The notes under the pieces were generated by a model. The model saw nothing but the letters and a program-made list of their open reading frames with translations, was not told the origin of the DNA and searched no databases. Shown here one piece after another: positions 25,005 to 33,447 of a stretch of 47,807 bases of DNA (positions are counted from its first letter, which is position 1; every line of letters begins with the position of its first letter). Source of the DNA: Gudongella sp034006985 (lineage in GTDB: Bacteria > Bacillota > Clostridia > Tissierellales > Tissierellaceae); contig JAVERT010000019.1 of NCBI GenBank assembly GCA_034006985.1, positions 1 through 47,807 of the forward strand. Reading direction: 5' to 3'. The translations under genes and the position numbers were made by a program.

Positions 25005-25496
25005 GTGCTTCAACAATCAGTTCGGCCGACTGGAAATGATATAGAAGAAATAGTTGATAAATATGGGAATATGCTATTTAAATTATGTCTTGTAATTCTA
25101 TGTAATGAATATGATGCAGAGGATGCTGTACAAGAAACTCTTATTAAGTATTTGACTAAGGCTCCAACTTTTAACGATATAGAACATGAAAAAGCCTGGT
25201 TAATAACTGTTGCGACTAACCAGTGTAAGAATATGAGAAGGTTCCACTTTATGCATCCCCATGTCAATATTAGCAATTTGCAACTATACAGTAAGGATGA
25301 GGAAAACTATGGTTTGCTGGACCTTCTTATGAAATTACCAAATAAACATAAGACTGTATTATTACTATATTATGTAGAAGGTTATAAGGTAGATGAAATA
25401 GCCAATATACTTAAGGTTTCTGTGTCAGCTACAAAAAAACGATTACAACGAGGAAGAGAAATTATTCGAGATAGATATCGGAAGGAGAATGAATAA
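25005..25496 (+). CDS. ECF-type RNA polymerase sigma factor
   Basis: 163 residues from the GTG at 25005, chosen because AAGGGG stands 8 bases before it. Region 2 (YGNMLFKLCLVILCNEYDAEDAVQETLIKY) and region 4 (LPNKHKTVLLLYYVEGYKVDEIANILKVS, ATKKRLQRGREII) are clear. ECF sigmas direct RNA polymerase to a small regulon. Its stop overlaps the start of the membrane-anchored gene downstream, the usual sigma/anti-sigma layout. Confidence 0.9.
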   Translation: MLQQSVRPTGNDIEEIVDKYGNMLFKLCLVILCNEYDAEDAVQETLIKYLTKAPTFNDIEHEKAWLITVATNQCKNMRRFHFMHPHVNISNLQLYSKDEENYGLLDLLMKLPNKHKTVLLLYYVEGYKVDEIANILKVSVSATKKRLQRGREIIRDRYRKENE

Positions 25497-26239
25497 TGGA
25501 TTTTGATAAGATTAAAGATGCTGTTAATTCTATTGAGATGTCAAAAGTAATGAAATACCGTGTCATAGATAATTGCAATAGTGTAAGAAAAGAAAGAAAG
25601 ACACAATTAAATTATAAAAGATGGATTTCAATAGCAAGTATACTTGCTATCATATTATCAATTTCAATACTTATTCCATCTGTTAATAAAGGTTTGGTGA
25701 GTACAAACTTTGTGATCACAGCTTATGCTATAAATGATGATGGTAATGAGTTCAGGGAAAATTTATCGCCAGAAAAAGCTATATTTGAATTATCAACTCA
25801 AGAAAGAATAGGAGTTGTTGAGAGTGTAGGTGGTGGAGCCAATTTAGTTTTTACAAATATCATGCTAAAGATTACTGGAGAAGATATTGATTCAATTGAA
25901 TATACGATAAACAAAGGCAAGTTTATAGAAGATGTAATACTTACAAACGAAGAGAGAGCAGATAGAGAGTGGATATTAACAGAAAAGATATATATAATTT
26001 ATGGCGAGCTTGGTTCAGAAATATATCAAGGTATAAAAGAAATCGGGAATACCTATACACTTATGTATAATGAGCAGGATAAATACGAATATACTCTTGC
26101 AATCCCCAGTGATGCTAAGGGTATGATAGATGATGATATCATAATCAATGTAAATGTAAAATATATCGATGGGAATACTGAACAAGAAGATATTATGGTA
26201 GGTCAAGAATTTGATGCTATTTCATTAAAACTTAAATAA
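25496..26239 (+). CDS. Probable anti-sigma factor (DUF4179-like)
   Basis: 247 residues. Short cytoplasmic N-terminal part (1-42), one membrane helix (about 43-62) and a 180-residue external domain with NFVITAYAINDDG typical of DUF4179-type proteins. Overlaps the sigma gene by 1 bp and has GAAGGAG upstream. Expected to hold the sigma factor at the membrane until an external signal is received. Confidence 0.75.
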   Translation: MDFDKIKDAVNSIEMSKVMKYRVIDNCNSVRKERKTQLNYKRWISIASILAIILSISILIPSVNKGLVSTNFVITAYAINDDGNEFRENLSPEKAIFELSTQERIGVVESVGGGANLVFTNIMLKITGEDIDSIEYTINKGKFIEDVILTNEERADREWILTEKIYIIYGELGSEIYQGIKEIGNTYTLMYNEQDKYEYTLAIPSDAKGMIDDDIIINVNVKYIDGNTEQEDIMVGQEFDAISLKLK

Positions 26240-26355
26240 AAGAATAGAGAGACTATTTTTCTATATTTATAATATGTATCTAATCCCAATAAAAAATAAG
26301 CTAACAGTTTTATTGTTTGAGTCATCCAGAGATTTAAGAAGTACATTTTTTAAAA

Positions 26356-26394
26356 TATGAAAGGGGCTATCTTTAAATAGATAGCTATTTTCAT
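26356..26394 (+). terminator. Nested hairpin, probable terminator
   Basis: TATGAAA ... TTTCATA enclose GCTATCT ... AGATAGC. The strong two-tier stem lies 117 bp after the anti-sigma gene; the T-rich segment is within the stem. Confidence 0.55.
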
Positions 26395-26572
26395 ACAAAT
26401 AAACGGAGTTTACAAAAAGATTACATTATCTATTAAACAGAGTAATAAGACACCACAAGTGCTATGATAAAGGTGAAATAAGTAGTTCAAAATCTATAAT
26501 GATAAAATCTAAACCTTAATAATTCATCACAACTCAATAATATGCAATATGGGTGTTTTGTCTTACAATTAC

Positions 26573-26601
26573 TTGACGTCATAGTGGTAGTACTATATGT
26601 A
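26573..26601 (+). promoter_or_regulatory. Sigma-A-type promoter before the first array gene
   Basis: TTGACG (26573-26578), 17 bp, TATGTA (26596-26601). The gene start is at 26626, giving a short leader with AAAGGGAG. Confidence 0.55.
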
Positions 26602-26625
26602 TCTAAATCAAAGGGAGTGTCTAAA

Positions 26626-27123
26626 TTGAGAAAAACAAGCACTTTAGTATTAGTTTTGTTTCTAAGTATTGTTAGTATTACTTCAGGATGTGATATAGAA
26701 GAGCCTAATTCGGAACAATTGGAACAACAAAGAATTGATTTGTACATTGAAGTTATGAGTTCTGTTTTTCAAGAAGAAAATGGAGGTAGTGACTTCATAG
26801 CAATAGACTTAGATACCTTAGAAGGATTAAGTTCTGAAGGGAAAAACATAGTGTTAGAAACTTTTAAGGACTTTTCTCCAAATGTATATGATTTTGAAGA
26901 TATAAAGAATGATGAGAGTAAATTTCAATTTGATGGCGAACACCTTTTAGGAACAATTAATGGTTCTTTACTATGGATTGAGTTGAAAGAATATAAAGAT
27001 AAGAGTGCTAAAATAATTGGAACCTCGTGGTTTGGAAATTTAGGTTCTGTTTCTATAGAATATAATGCAAAATTAAAAAATGAAAATTGGGAATTAACGG
27101 AAGTATCTATGAGCATATCTTAG
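26626..27123 (+). CDS. Lipoprotein, 165 aa
   Basis: TTG start with AAAGGGAG upstream. Signal peptide LRKTSTLVLVLFLSIVS with lipobox ITSGC (Cys 21), so it is exported and lipid-anchored on the outer face of the membrane. The rest is acidic, alpha/beta, with no recognised domain. First member of the small-gene array. The next short gene begins 10 bp after its stop. Confidence 0.75.
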   Translation: MRKTSTLVLVLFLSIVSITSGCDIEEPNSEQLEQQRIDLYIEVMSSVFQEENGGSDFIAIDLDTLEGLSSEGKNIVLETFKDFSPNVYDFEDIKNDESKFQFDGEHLLGTINGSLLWIELKEYKDKSAKIIGTSWFGNLGSVSIEYNAKLKNENWELTEVSMSIS

Positions 27124-27132
27124 GAGGTATTA

Positions 27133-27249
27133 TTGTTAGGTTTAATAGTTGGAAGTACTATTATAATTATTGAGGGATTTAAAGAAGTAAAAGCTACCTT
27201 GTTAGAAAAGAGTGGATCAGAAAATGATACCAATAATGTTATGGAATAA
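27133..27249 (+). CDS. Small single-helix protein, 38 aa
   Basis: TTG start preceded by TAGGAGG that overlaps the stop of the lipoprotein gene, so the two are probably co-translated. Residues 2-14 are hydrophobic (LGLIVGSTIIIIEG), followed by a charged tail. It could be a genuine micro-membrane protein or the leftover of a longer gene. Confidence 0.5.
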   Translation: MLGLIVGSTIIIIEGFKEVKATLLEKSGSENDTNNVME

Positions 27250-27317
27250 TTATTAAACTAAGTTGAAATTATTTTATTAGAGGTAACTTTTTCAATTAAT
27301 CAGAGGGAGAAATAACA

Positions 27318-27824
27318 GTGAAAAAGCTTATTAAGTGGGAAACGATAATATTGATGTTTTTGGTTATTTTATTACTTTTTTATACCATTGGCATTAATTC
27401 AAAACATAAAAGATATATAGATGAAGATAAAGAACAATTTATTAGTAAGATAGACAGTTTAATCGATAAAAGCAAAGATAAAATAGATAGTATTATTACC
27501 AATAACGATGAAGCATATATTAAAGATGAAGATATAGAAATTCTCATGATGTATCATCATGATTTAAAAAGAAGTGTATTTGGATTTAAGAAAAAAACCA
27601 AGTATATAAATAAAGATGTAAGTGATGGACTTCAAAAGGTGTGGGATAAGTATAATTATGAGGAAGAAATAAATTTGGAAGATACAATTATATACTATGA
27701 GGATCTTTTAAAAAGAATAGGAAACAAAGAAAATCTAATGTTAAAAGATGAAGATGTCCATACTCTCAAGGGAATATATGAACTCTATATTGAGATTAGA
27801 AAAGATATTAATAAAGTTATATAA
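27318..27824 (+). CDS. Membrane-anchored protein with long helical domain, 168 aa
   Basis: GTG start with AGAGGGAG upstream. One N-terminal membrane helix (about 9-27), then a highly charged, mainly helical domain probably outside the cell. No family recognised. Single-gene unit of the array. Confidence 0.7.
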   Translation: MKKLIKWETIILMFLVILLLFYTIGINSKHKRYIDEDKEQFISKIDSLIDKSKDKIDSIITNNDEAYIKDEDIEILMMYHHDLKRSVFGFKKKTKYINKDVSDGLQKVWDKYNYEEEINLEDTIIYYEDLLKRIGNKENLMLKDEDVHTLKGIYELYIEIRKDINKVI

Positions 27825-27825
27825 A

Positions 27826-27880
27826 TTGATGCACATTCCTAACGTTTGACGACAAAGTTAGATAGTAAAGTGCAACAAAG
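27826..27880 (+). repeat. Intergenic array repeat, copy 1
   Basis: ACGTTTGACGACAAAGTTAG followed by ATAGTAAAGTGCAACA aligns with the copy at 40758. It is also an outer/inner inverted repeat: TGCAC ... GTGCA enclosing CTAAC ... GTTAG. Confidence 0.6.
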
Positions 27881-27904
27881 GTATATTTTAGGAGGGGGAT
27901 TATT

Positions 27905-28234
27905 ATGTTTGATTCATTTGATTACACTTGGCTTAATGTAGGTAGTTTAGCGCTTGGATTAGTTTCATGGATACTTCCTGTTGTGAGCCTTATGAGATAT
28001 GAAAAAAGAGGTCATAGGAATTGGATTAGTTTGTCTATATTAAGCATGATTACTTGTACTATTTCTTTATGGTTTCAAATTGTTTATAATCATCATTTGG
28101 TTGAAATTGAAGATTGGTCTGCTCTTATGGATACAACGGGTTCTTTGGTTAAGGTATCAGCAGTTCTTATTATTGTGACCATCTTATTTAATATAATCAA
28201 CCTGTCTCTATATAAAGAAAGATTACCAAAATAA
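27905..28234 (+). CDS. Three-helix membrane protein, 109 aa
   Basis: AGGAGGGGG before the ATG. Hydrophobic segments at about 12-30, 41-60 and 82-101, with a positively charged loop (RYEKRGHRN) after the first. No family recognised. Single gene in the array. Confidence 0.72.
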   Translation: MFDSFDYTWLNVGSLALGLVSWILPVVSLMRYEKRGHRNWISLSILSMITCTISLWFQIVYNHHLVEIEDWSALMDTTGSLVKVSAVLIIVTILFNIINLSLYKERLPK

Positions 28235-28308
28235 AAGGTTTAATACATAATATTATTATTTGATGTCTTAAAGATAGTGAATAAGCCATTAAAAGGAGGA
28301 TTATAATA

Positions 28309-29037
28309 ATGAAATTATTTAAAGAAGGTTACCTTAAATGGTCTTTACTCGGATTAGTAATAATAATGCTGTTAAGTGGGTGTGTATTGGGAAATCCTCC
28401 AACTGAGGAGGCACAAACAATACAAAGACCAGAAGACAAGATTGAGATTATTGAGGTAGATAATATTATATTATTTGCCAGTAGAGAAACAGATGGAGTG
28501 TATGAGGAAATCACAGTACAAGTTGATGATAAGAATAAAACTTTTCCATGGGTGAGTACAACTAATCCAACATATGCTCCAACAATCGATATGGTAGATG
28601 TAGATGACGATACTGTAGACGAAGTGGTTATATTGTTAATTACAGATCATGGCACAGGAGTTTTGCAACAGAAAATTCATGTTTTAAAGCTGGAAGATTT
28701 AACCGAAATTGATGTTGAAAATCCTGTTGAAGCCATAAATAAAAAAGTTACATCTACAATTACTAAAAATGACGGTAAAGTCAATGCAGTTATAAAATGG
28801 GATGAAAATATACTTGAAAAGGACTTTAATGAATCAGATGCTGGTTTTTGGTTTGATGAGGTTGCATTCGGTGCACATGTATTTTATGAAATTGTAGGTA
28901 GTAAAATTAATGCAACGGTATCAGGTGCTGTATCTCCTGCAAGATTTCCAGTAACAGCGATAGTAGAATATGATTCAGACCTTAGAATAGAAAGTATTGT
29001 AGTAGAAGAAGGATATACGGATGAAATAGATGATTGA
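28309..29037 (+). CDS. Lipoprotein, 242 aa
   Basis: AAAAGGAGG before the ATG. Signal peptide with lipobox LLSGC (Cys 25). The mature part contains a calcium-binding-like acidic repeat region (MVDVDDDTVDEVVILL) resembling FG-GAP/VCBS-type strands, so a beta-propeller-like or surface-binding fold is possible. No enzyme motif. Confidence 0.75.
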   Translation: MKLFKEGYLKWSLLGLVIIMLLSGCVLGNPPTEEAQTIQRPEDKIEIIEVDNIILFASRETDGVYEEITVQVDDKNKTFPWVSTTNPTYAPTIDMVDVDDDTVDEVVILLITDHGTGVLQQKIHVLKLEDLTEIDVENPVEAINKKVTSTITKNDGKVNAVIKWDENILEKDFNESDAGFWFDEVAFGAHVFYEIVGSKINATVSGAVSPARFPVTAIVEYDSDLRIESIVVEEGYTDEIDD

Positions 29038-29089
29038 AATAGGGATTAACTCTATCAAGTAGAAAATAGCAAATAAAAATTTGAAGTTT

Positions 29090-29128
29090 AGACGTATTCT
29101 TATTAAAACATGTCGTAAAGACAGGATT
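29090..29128 (+). repeat. Intergenic array repeat, weak copy 2
   Basis: TTATTAAAACATGTCGTAAA matches the TTATAAACTATGTCGTAA core of the family; the distal part has diverged. Confidence 0.4.
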
Positions 29129-29177
29129 AAACATAATAAAAGAGCAGTACAATAAGTATAAAAGAAGGGAGACGAGA

Positions 29178-29942
29178 ATGAATAAGAAATTAATTATATT
29201 GATAATCTTAGTATTAAGCATTTTAGCTTTGTCAGGATGCAATAAATCAATAACATATTCAGATAAGTTTGAAGGAATCCCTATATATCCCAAAATGGAA
29301 TTAACAGCAAGTTCAGAATATGAAGAACATTATGAGGTATTTGACTTCAAGGATACATATGAAGATGTAAAAGAGTTTTATATGGGAAATATTGATCAAG
29401 AAAAATGGGAAATTGAAGAAAATCCCCTCTATCCAAATATAGATGGTGAAGGCATTAAAACACAAGGATATATGCTAAAGGGAAAGGAACAAGAAGTTTC
29501 ATTAATTATAGGATTACAAAACACGGCAAATGCAGGTAATATTTTGCGAATTGATTTAAATGGTAAACCTTTTAAAGAAGGTAAATACAATGTACAGGGA
29601 GAAAGTGAAAATTGGCAGGTGTCCTTAGAATATACTATAAGAAAAGGAAATATGTCTGTTAATGGAGATGTAGTATATATTGGAGAGAATCCACCTAAAG
29701 AAGTAGACTATGAATTTAGAATATATGAAATTATAGATGAAAATGAAGGTTCTAAAAGCTCAAGTCAAGAGGTGGAGGGAGACGAATTAGAAAATAATAA
29801 GTTTAGTATTACTTCACAAAGTGATAGAAAAGATACTTTAGAGGTATATAGAGAGGCAATTAATCGTGGATATATCGAAATCAAATGGGAAGAGCAAGGT
29901 GAAAAGAAAACAGAAAAAACAACTATTGAAATAGTTGATTAA
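29178..29942 (+). CDS. Lipoprotein, 254 aa
   Basis: GAAGGGAG before the ATG. Signal peptide and lipobox LALSGC (Cys 21). The mature protein begins with a pattern typical of proteins that measure a change of state over YxEDVKEFYMGN-like segments (EDVKEFYMGNIDQEKWEIEE), followed by a beta-rich C-terminal half. Function not known; exposed on the outer membrane face. Confidence 0.75.
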   Translation: MNKKLIILIILVLSILALSGCNKSITYSDKFEGIPIYPKMELTASSEYEEHYEVFDFKDTYEDVKEFYMGNIDQEKWEIEENPLYPNIDGEGIKTQGYMLKGKEQEVSLIIGLQNTANAGNILRIDLNGKPFKEGKYNVQGESENWQVSLEYTIRKGNMSVNGDVVYIGENPPKEVDYEFRIYEIIDENEGSKSSSQEVEGDELENNKFSITSQSDRKDTLEVYREAINRGYIEIKWEEQGEKKTEKTTIEIVD

Positions 29943-29975
29943 AATATAAATTTTACTAATAATCAAGTTTGTATT

Positions 29976-30020
29976 TACGACACAATATTTATAAACTATG
30001 ACTTAATTGTAGATTTACAT
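29976..30020 (+). repeat. Intergenic array repeat, copy 3
   Basis: CGACACAATA, TTTATAAACTATG (29988-30000) and AATTGTAG (30005-30012), in the family order. Confidence 0.7.
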
Positions 30021-30091
30021 TCAGTTATAAGAAAGTTAAGCTAAAAAGACCGTGTGCTTTAAAGCATTTTTAAAAAGAAGGAGGGTTATTA

Positions 30092-30436
30092 ATGATCAGG
30101 AGATTGTTAACATTAGGGATGGTAATGTTTTTAATTATATTTACTGTTAGTGATAACCAAGGATTAGCAATAGAGTCTGATGAAAAAATAAAGATTGAGC
30201 AAGATGAGGAGCTACCAGATGAGATAGATATAAGACCAATTGAATTACTGGAGCCAATATTAGACGCCACAATAAGACCAATTGAATTACTTGATCCAAT
30301 ATTAGATGCCACAATAAAACCAATTGAATTATTGGAACCGATGTTAGACATTAAGATAAAATCAGTTGAACTGTTAGAACCTAAACTAAGTGAGGAAACA
30401 AAATCAGATGAGTTAAAAGAAAAATTAGAAAAATAG
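30092..30436 (+). CDS. Secreted 14-residue-repeat protein, 114 aa
   Basis: AAGGAGGG before the ATG. A signal peptide (about 1-26, MIRRLLTLGMVMFLIIFTVS) is followed by an acidic segment and four tandem units of the type RPIELLEPILDATI (about residues 47-102), then a Lys/Glu tail. The DNA period is 42 bp. The regular ELLEP spacing suggests an extended or coiled surface structure. No family recognised. Confidence 0.65.
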   Translation: MIRRLLTLGMVMFLIIFTVSDNQGLAIESDEKIKIEQDEELPDEIDIRPIELLEPILDATIRPIELLDPILDATIKPIELLEPMLDIKIKSVELLEPKLSEETKSDELKEKLEK

Positions 30437-30569
30437 AACATAAACTTCCTTAATTGAATATAATTGACATAAAATCCTGAGATTTAACAATATGAGTTTG
30501 TGAAAATAAGAAATGAGTAAAGCCAAAGTAAGTATTTGCTTTATTCTATCAAAAGTTTTGAGAACATTT

Positions 30570-30589
30570 AGCTGAATATGAGTATATAA
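30570..30589 (+). promoter_or_regulatory. AGCTGAATAT box, copy 1
   Basis: AGCTGAATATGAGTATATAA, 43 bases before the start at 30613. Same box at 31051, 37103, 39415 and in part 35261, always shortly upstream of a ribosome site. Confidence 0.5.
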
Positions 30590-30612
30590 GCATTTAGTGA
30601 GGAGGTCATAAT

Positions 30613-30984
30613 ATGTCAATCACAATTAGGCGAAATACTGGATGGATAGGCAGTGCTTCATTGATTCAAATAATAGTAAATGGAGAAAAGGTAGCTGGTA
30701 TTATGGAGAATCAAAACTTAGAAGTAGAGCTACCTGATGATGAAAATAGTTTAAAAGTCATGCAATTTGGAGTTAGGAGTAATAAAATAGAAGTTAGAGA
30801 CAGGGATATATTAGAAATAAAATACAAACGTTGGCATTTGATGCTCTTTCCTCTAATGGTAACTATCACTTTTATAATGAGCGTTATTTTATATTTACCA
30901 TATAAATCGACTATACTTCCTGTACATATATTATTTCTAATTATTATTTTTGTGACTAAAGGGTTTATTATAAAAAAGTTTTAA
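30613..30984 (+). CDS. PEGA-like domain plus two membrane helices, 123 aa
   Basis: GAGGAGG before the ATG. The N-terminal 70 residues form short beta strands (IRRNTGWIGSASLIQIIVNG ... DILEIKY), similar to small PEGA-like or carboxypeptidase-regulatory-like folds. Two membrane helices follow (about 77-95 and 99-118). Preceded by an AGCTGAATAT box. Confidence 0.65.
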   Translation: MSITIRRNTGWIGSASLIQIIVNGEKVAGIMENQNLEVELPDDENSLKVMQFGVRSNKIEVRDRDILEIKYKRWHLMLFPLMVTITFIMSVILYLPYKSTILPVHILFLIIIFVTKGFIIKKF

Positions 30985-31014
30985 TATAGACAATTGATGA
31001 AAAAAGATGATTAT

Positions 31015-31068
31015 ATTACACAATGTCGTATCATTTATAATCTGCATCATAGCTGAATATAAATATAT
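31015..31068 (+). repeat. Intergenic array repeat, copy 4, with AGCTGAATAT box
   Basis: GTCGTATCATTTATAAT followed by AGCTGAATATAAATATAT (31051-31068), the same order as at 37062-37121. Confidence 0.65.
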
Positions 31069-31088
31069 CATCAAAAGGAGAAATTTAA

Positions 31089-31514
31089 TTGTATATGATT
31101 GAACCGATGTTTTGGATAAAATTATTTTTCGTATTAGCTGTATTGTCATTGTTGATATTTATTTTCAATACTGCGATGAGAAAGTTCTTAAAAGTAGAGA
31201 AAAGAAAAATATTTTCATATAATCATGTGAATGAAAAACACAAAAAAATCGATTGGACAATTCGCATTAGTTTTCTAATTATTTTTCTAATAACATATTT
31301 TTATCAAACGAGAAGTAGTGATAGAGTTATCTGGTATCTTGAAACGTGGTTTGTAATACTTATGTTTTTAGTGATTTCTGAGATTGTTAGAGCCTTTATG
31401 GAATGGAAATATGCAGAAAATCGGAAAGCATACATTTTCACTATTAGTCAATTGATTTTCATCTTGGCGTTGTTAGGGATAGGATTTACCAGTAATTTTT
31501 TTAATTTCTTTTAA
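31089..31514 (+). CDS. DUF4181-like membrane protein, 141 aa
   Basis: TTG start with AAAAGGAG upstream. Four membrane helices (about 9-27, 57-74, 84-102, 116-137). The loop segment FSYNHVNEKHKKIDWTIR is characteristic of DUF4181 proteins of Bacilli and Clostridia, whose role is unknown. Confidence 0.75.
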   Translation: MYMIEPMFWIKLFFVLAVLSLLIFIFNTAMRKFLKVEKRKIFSYNHVNEKHKKIDWTIRISFLIIFLITYFYQTRSSDRVIWYLETWFVILMFLVISEIVRAFMEWKYAENRKAYIFTISQLIFILALLGIGFTSNFFNFF

Positions 31515-31674
31515 TGTTTATGTAGAAATATAATACATATTATTATTAGCCAACAGAAAGAAGACCATATAGAAGGAAAACATACTATAAAGGATAAGGC
31601 ATAGTATTTGCAACTATGTCAAAGTGGTGCTGAAGGTACAAATAGAAGAATAAGATAATTAAGGAGATTAATTT

Positions 31675-32754
31675 ATGGGATTTCTATTGTTATTTATTGT
31701 CATTGTATTAATCTTGGTATTCTTTTCGTGGGCTCAAAAAAATAATAAAGGTAGATATGTAAAAAGAGGAGCAATTATTGCGCTTTTTATTGTATCCTTT
31801 ACTATGATTAATAGGTATAACTATCATGAAGCTAAAACTGTTATAAATCAGGCATTGCATCGCAATTATAATGAATTTACGAATGAACTTTTAATGGAAA
31901 ATCCAGGTACGGATGCTTCTAACACAGAACAAAATGAATATTTCAAGAGACAAATCTATTCTATATTAAGCCCAATTAGAAATCTTGATACAATTTCTGA
32001 GATACCAACTATGAAACCTATTTTCACTTCCGATGTTATGGAAGATACTTTTTCTGAACTTGTAGAAACCTTATTCTCTATAAAAGATAGGATGGAAGAA
32101 GAAGATTACTCTTTAGATCCTACTATGGTTAGGAATCTATCTAAGTCCCTAAGTGAGATAGGATTTATTCTAAGGGTAACAACAGGAGATATGAAGCCTA
32201 ATATTTGGGGTACAAAAGAATTTAGCGTTACCTATGATGAAAATGAGATTGATTTAGTGGATGCTTTGATAAAAGAGATTAACATAGTCCTAAACTCAGA
32301 AAAGACTGTGGAGTATCCAAATATACATATAGCAGTAACAAGTGTAGAATGTGATTATATTGAACCTATCAGTGGGAAAGTTAGAACATTTGAATTTCCA
32401 GTTAAAGATGGGATGTTAGAAGATGTTCTTAATGATTGGATAAGAGAACTTTCAAAAATGAGGATATCTTATGGGAACACATCAAGTGGAGAAAATATTC
32501 TTGAAAAACTATTAATAGTTGATGCTTATCTTGAAGGTGTAGACATTGTAATTGTTATGAACGATGCTTTTATAGCTTTTGAATCAAGTGATTTTAACAA
32601 TTATACTAACCCAGGATATTTTATGTTTGGGTTGAAAGATATAGTCTCGCAAGTAACAGATGCAGAAAGTATGACTATTGATTACAATGGTAAAACAAGC
32701 GAAGTAATTCATCCTGAAGGATATGTTATTGATAATATTCCCTTAAGAGACTGA
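31675..32754 (+). CDS. Membrane-anchored protein, 359 aa
   Basis: TAAGGAG before the ATG. Two hydrophobic segments at the N-terminus (about 2-19 and 29-45), then a 310-residue, probably external, acidic domain without recognised motifs. One of the largest products of the array. Confidence 0.72.
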   Translation: MGFLLLFIVIVLILVFFSWAQKNNKGRYVKRGAIIALFIVSFTMINRYNYHEAKTVINQALHRNYNEFTNELLMENPGTDASNTEQNEYFKRQIYSILSPIRNLDTISEIPTMKPIFTSDVMEDTFSELVETLFSIKDRMEEEDYSLDPTMVRNLSKSLSEIGFILRVTTGDMKPNIWGTKEFSVTYDENEIDLVDALIKEINIVLNSEKTVEYPNIHIAVTSVECDYIEPISGKVRTFEFPVKDGMLEDVLNDWIRELSKMRISYGNTSSGENILEKLLIVDAYLEGVDIVIVMNDAFIAFESSDFNNYTNPGYFMFGLKDIVSQVTDAESMTIDYNGKTSEVIHPEGYVIDNIPLRD

Positions 32755-32785
32755 TAAGATACCAAACCCCGTCTTCAAATTGGAG

Positions 32786-32810
32786 ATGTGCTTTATATTA
32801 CATTGCCAGA
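32786..32810 (+). repeat. Short TTTATATTA-type array repeat
   Basis: GTGCTTTATATTACATTGCC, related to the CTTTATATTATGT(G/A) copies at 41309, 42497 and 47619. Confidence 0.4.
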
Positions 32811-32948
32811 CAATTATATGGTGCGGATTACAATCAAAATAGAAAATCATAATCGACAAGAGAGGAGGAACTTAAGTACAATCCAAAATGACCTAATAAA
32901 GGTATAATCAGATGGATTAGCGCTATTGATTATACGAGGAGGTAGATG

Positions 32949-33413
32949 ATGTTGAAAAATAATATGATGTATAGGGCAATTTTACTTGTGTTATTTCCAC
33001 TTATAATTGGATTCTTGATTGAAAAATTATTGCTGGCTAATATCACAAATGGAAATCAGTTATATTCAAGTTTGGGAGGTCTCTTATTAGCTATTTGGAC
33101 ATATAGTAGCTTAATATTTTGGTTTTATGTTGGATGGGTATTCGGTAAGTTTAAAATGGGAGCTATAAAAAGATATATTTTAGGAAATATTGTATGGGCC
33201 ATTTCTCTTATTTTATACTTTTGGCAACCAGCCATAACTGAATATTATTCTATTGGATTCGCAAGTGTATCAATTAATATATTATCATTATTTACAAATA
33301 GTTCGAATACAACAACGATAATTGTATTTTCTTATTTCTTAATGTTGCTGGTATTTAGCTTAGGTTTCATATTTGCAGTGCAGTATAAACCATTAAAAAC
33401 TGAGCAAGTATAA
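32949..33413 (+). CDS. Four-helix membrane protein, 154 aa
   Basis: ATG at 32949 gives the better distance from GAGGAGG (32936-32942) than the ATG at 32946. Four hydrophobic helices (about 7-28, 36-63, 73-92, 114-145 with the last possibly two). No family recognised. Only 34 bp separate it from the next gene, so the two may be co-transcribed. Confidence 0.7.
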   Translation: MLKNNMMYRAILLVLFPLIIGFLIEKLLLANITNGNQLYSSLGGLLLAIWTYSSLIFWFYVGWVFGKFKMGAIKRYILGNIVWAISLILYFWQPAITEYYSIGFASVSINILSLFTNSSNTTTIIVFSYFLMLLVFSLGFIFAVQYKPLKTEQV

Positions 33414-33447
33414 GAAGATTCAAATATTCTTAAAGGAGGCCATTTCA

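Larger units (their letters stand above)
26240..26625. other. Spacer between the sigma operon and the small-gene array
   Basis: Contains a long hairpin at 26356-26394 and a promoter at 26573-26601. Otherwise AT-rich with no supported gene. Confidence 0.5.

Noticed and set aside
30049..30066. Terminator GCTTTAAAGC with T-run
   Set aside because: The stem is short and A/T rich and sits between an array repeat and the next ribosome site; kept out for lack of support.
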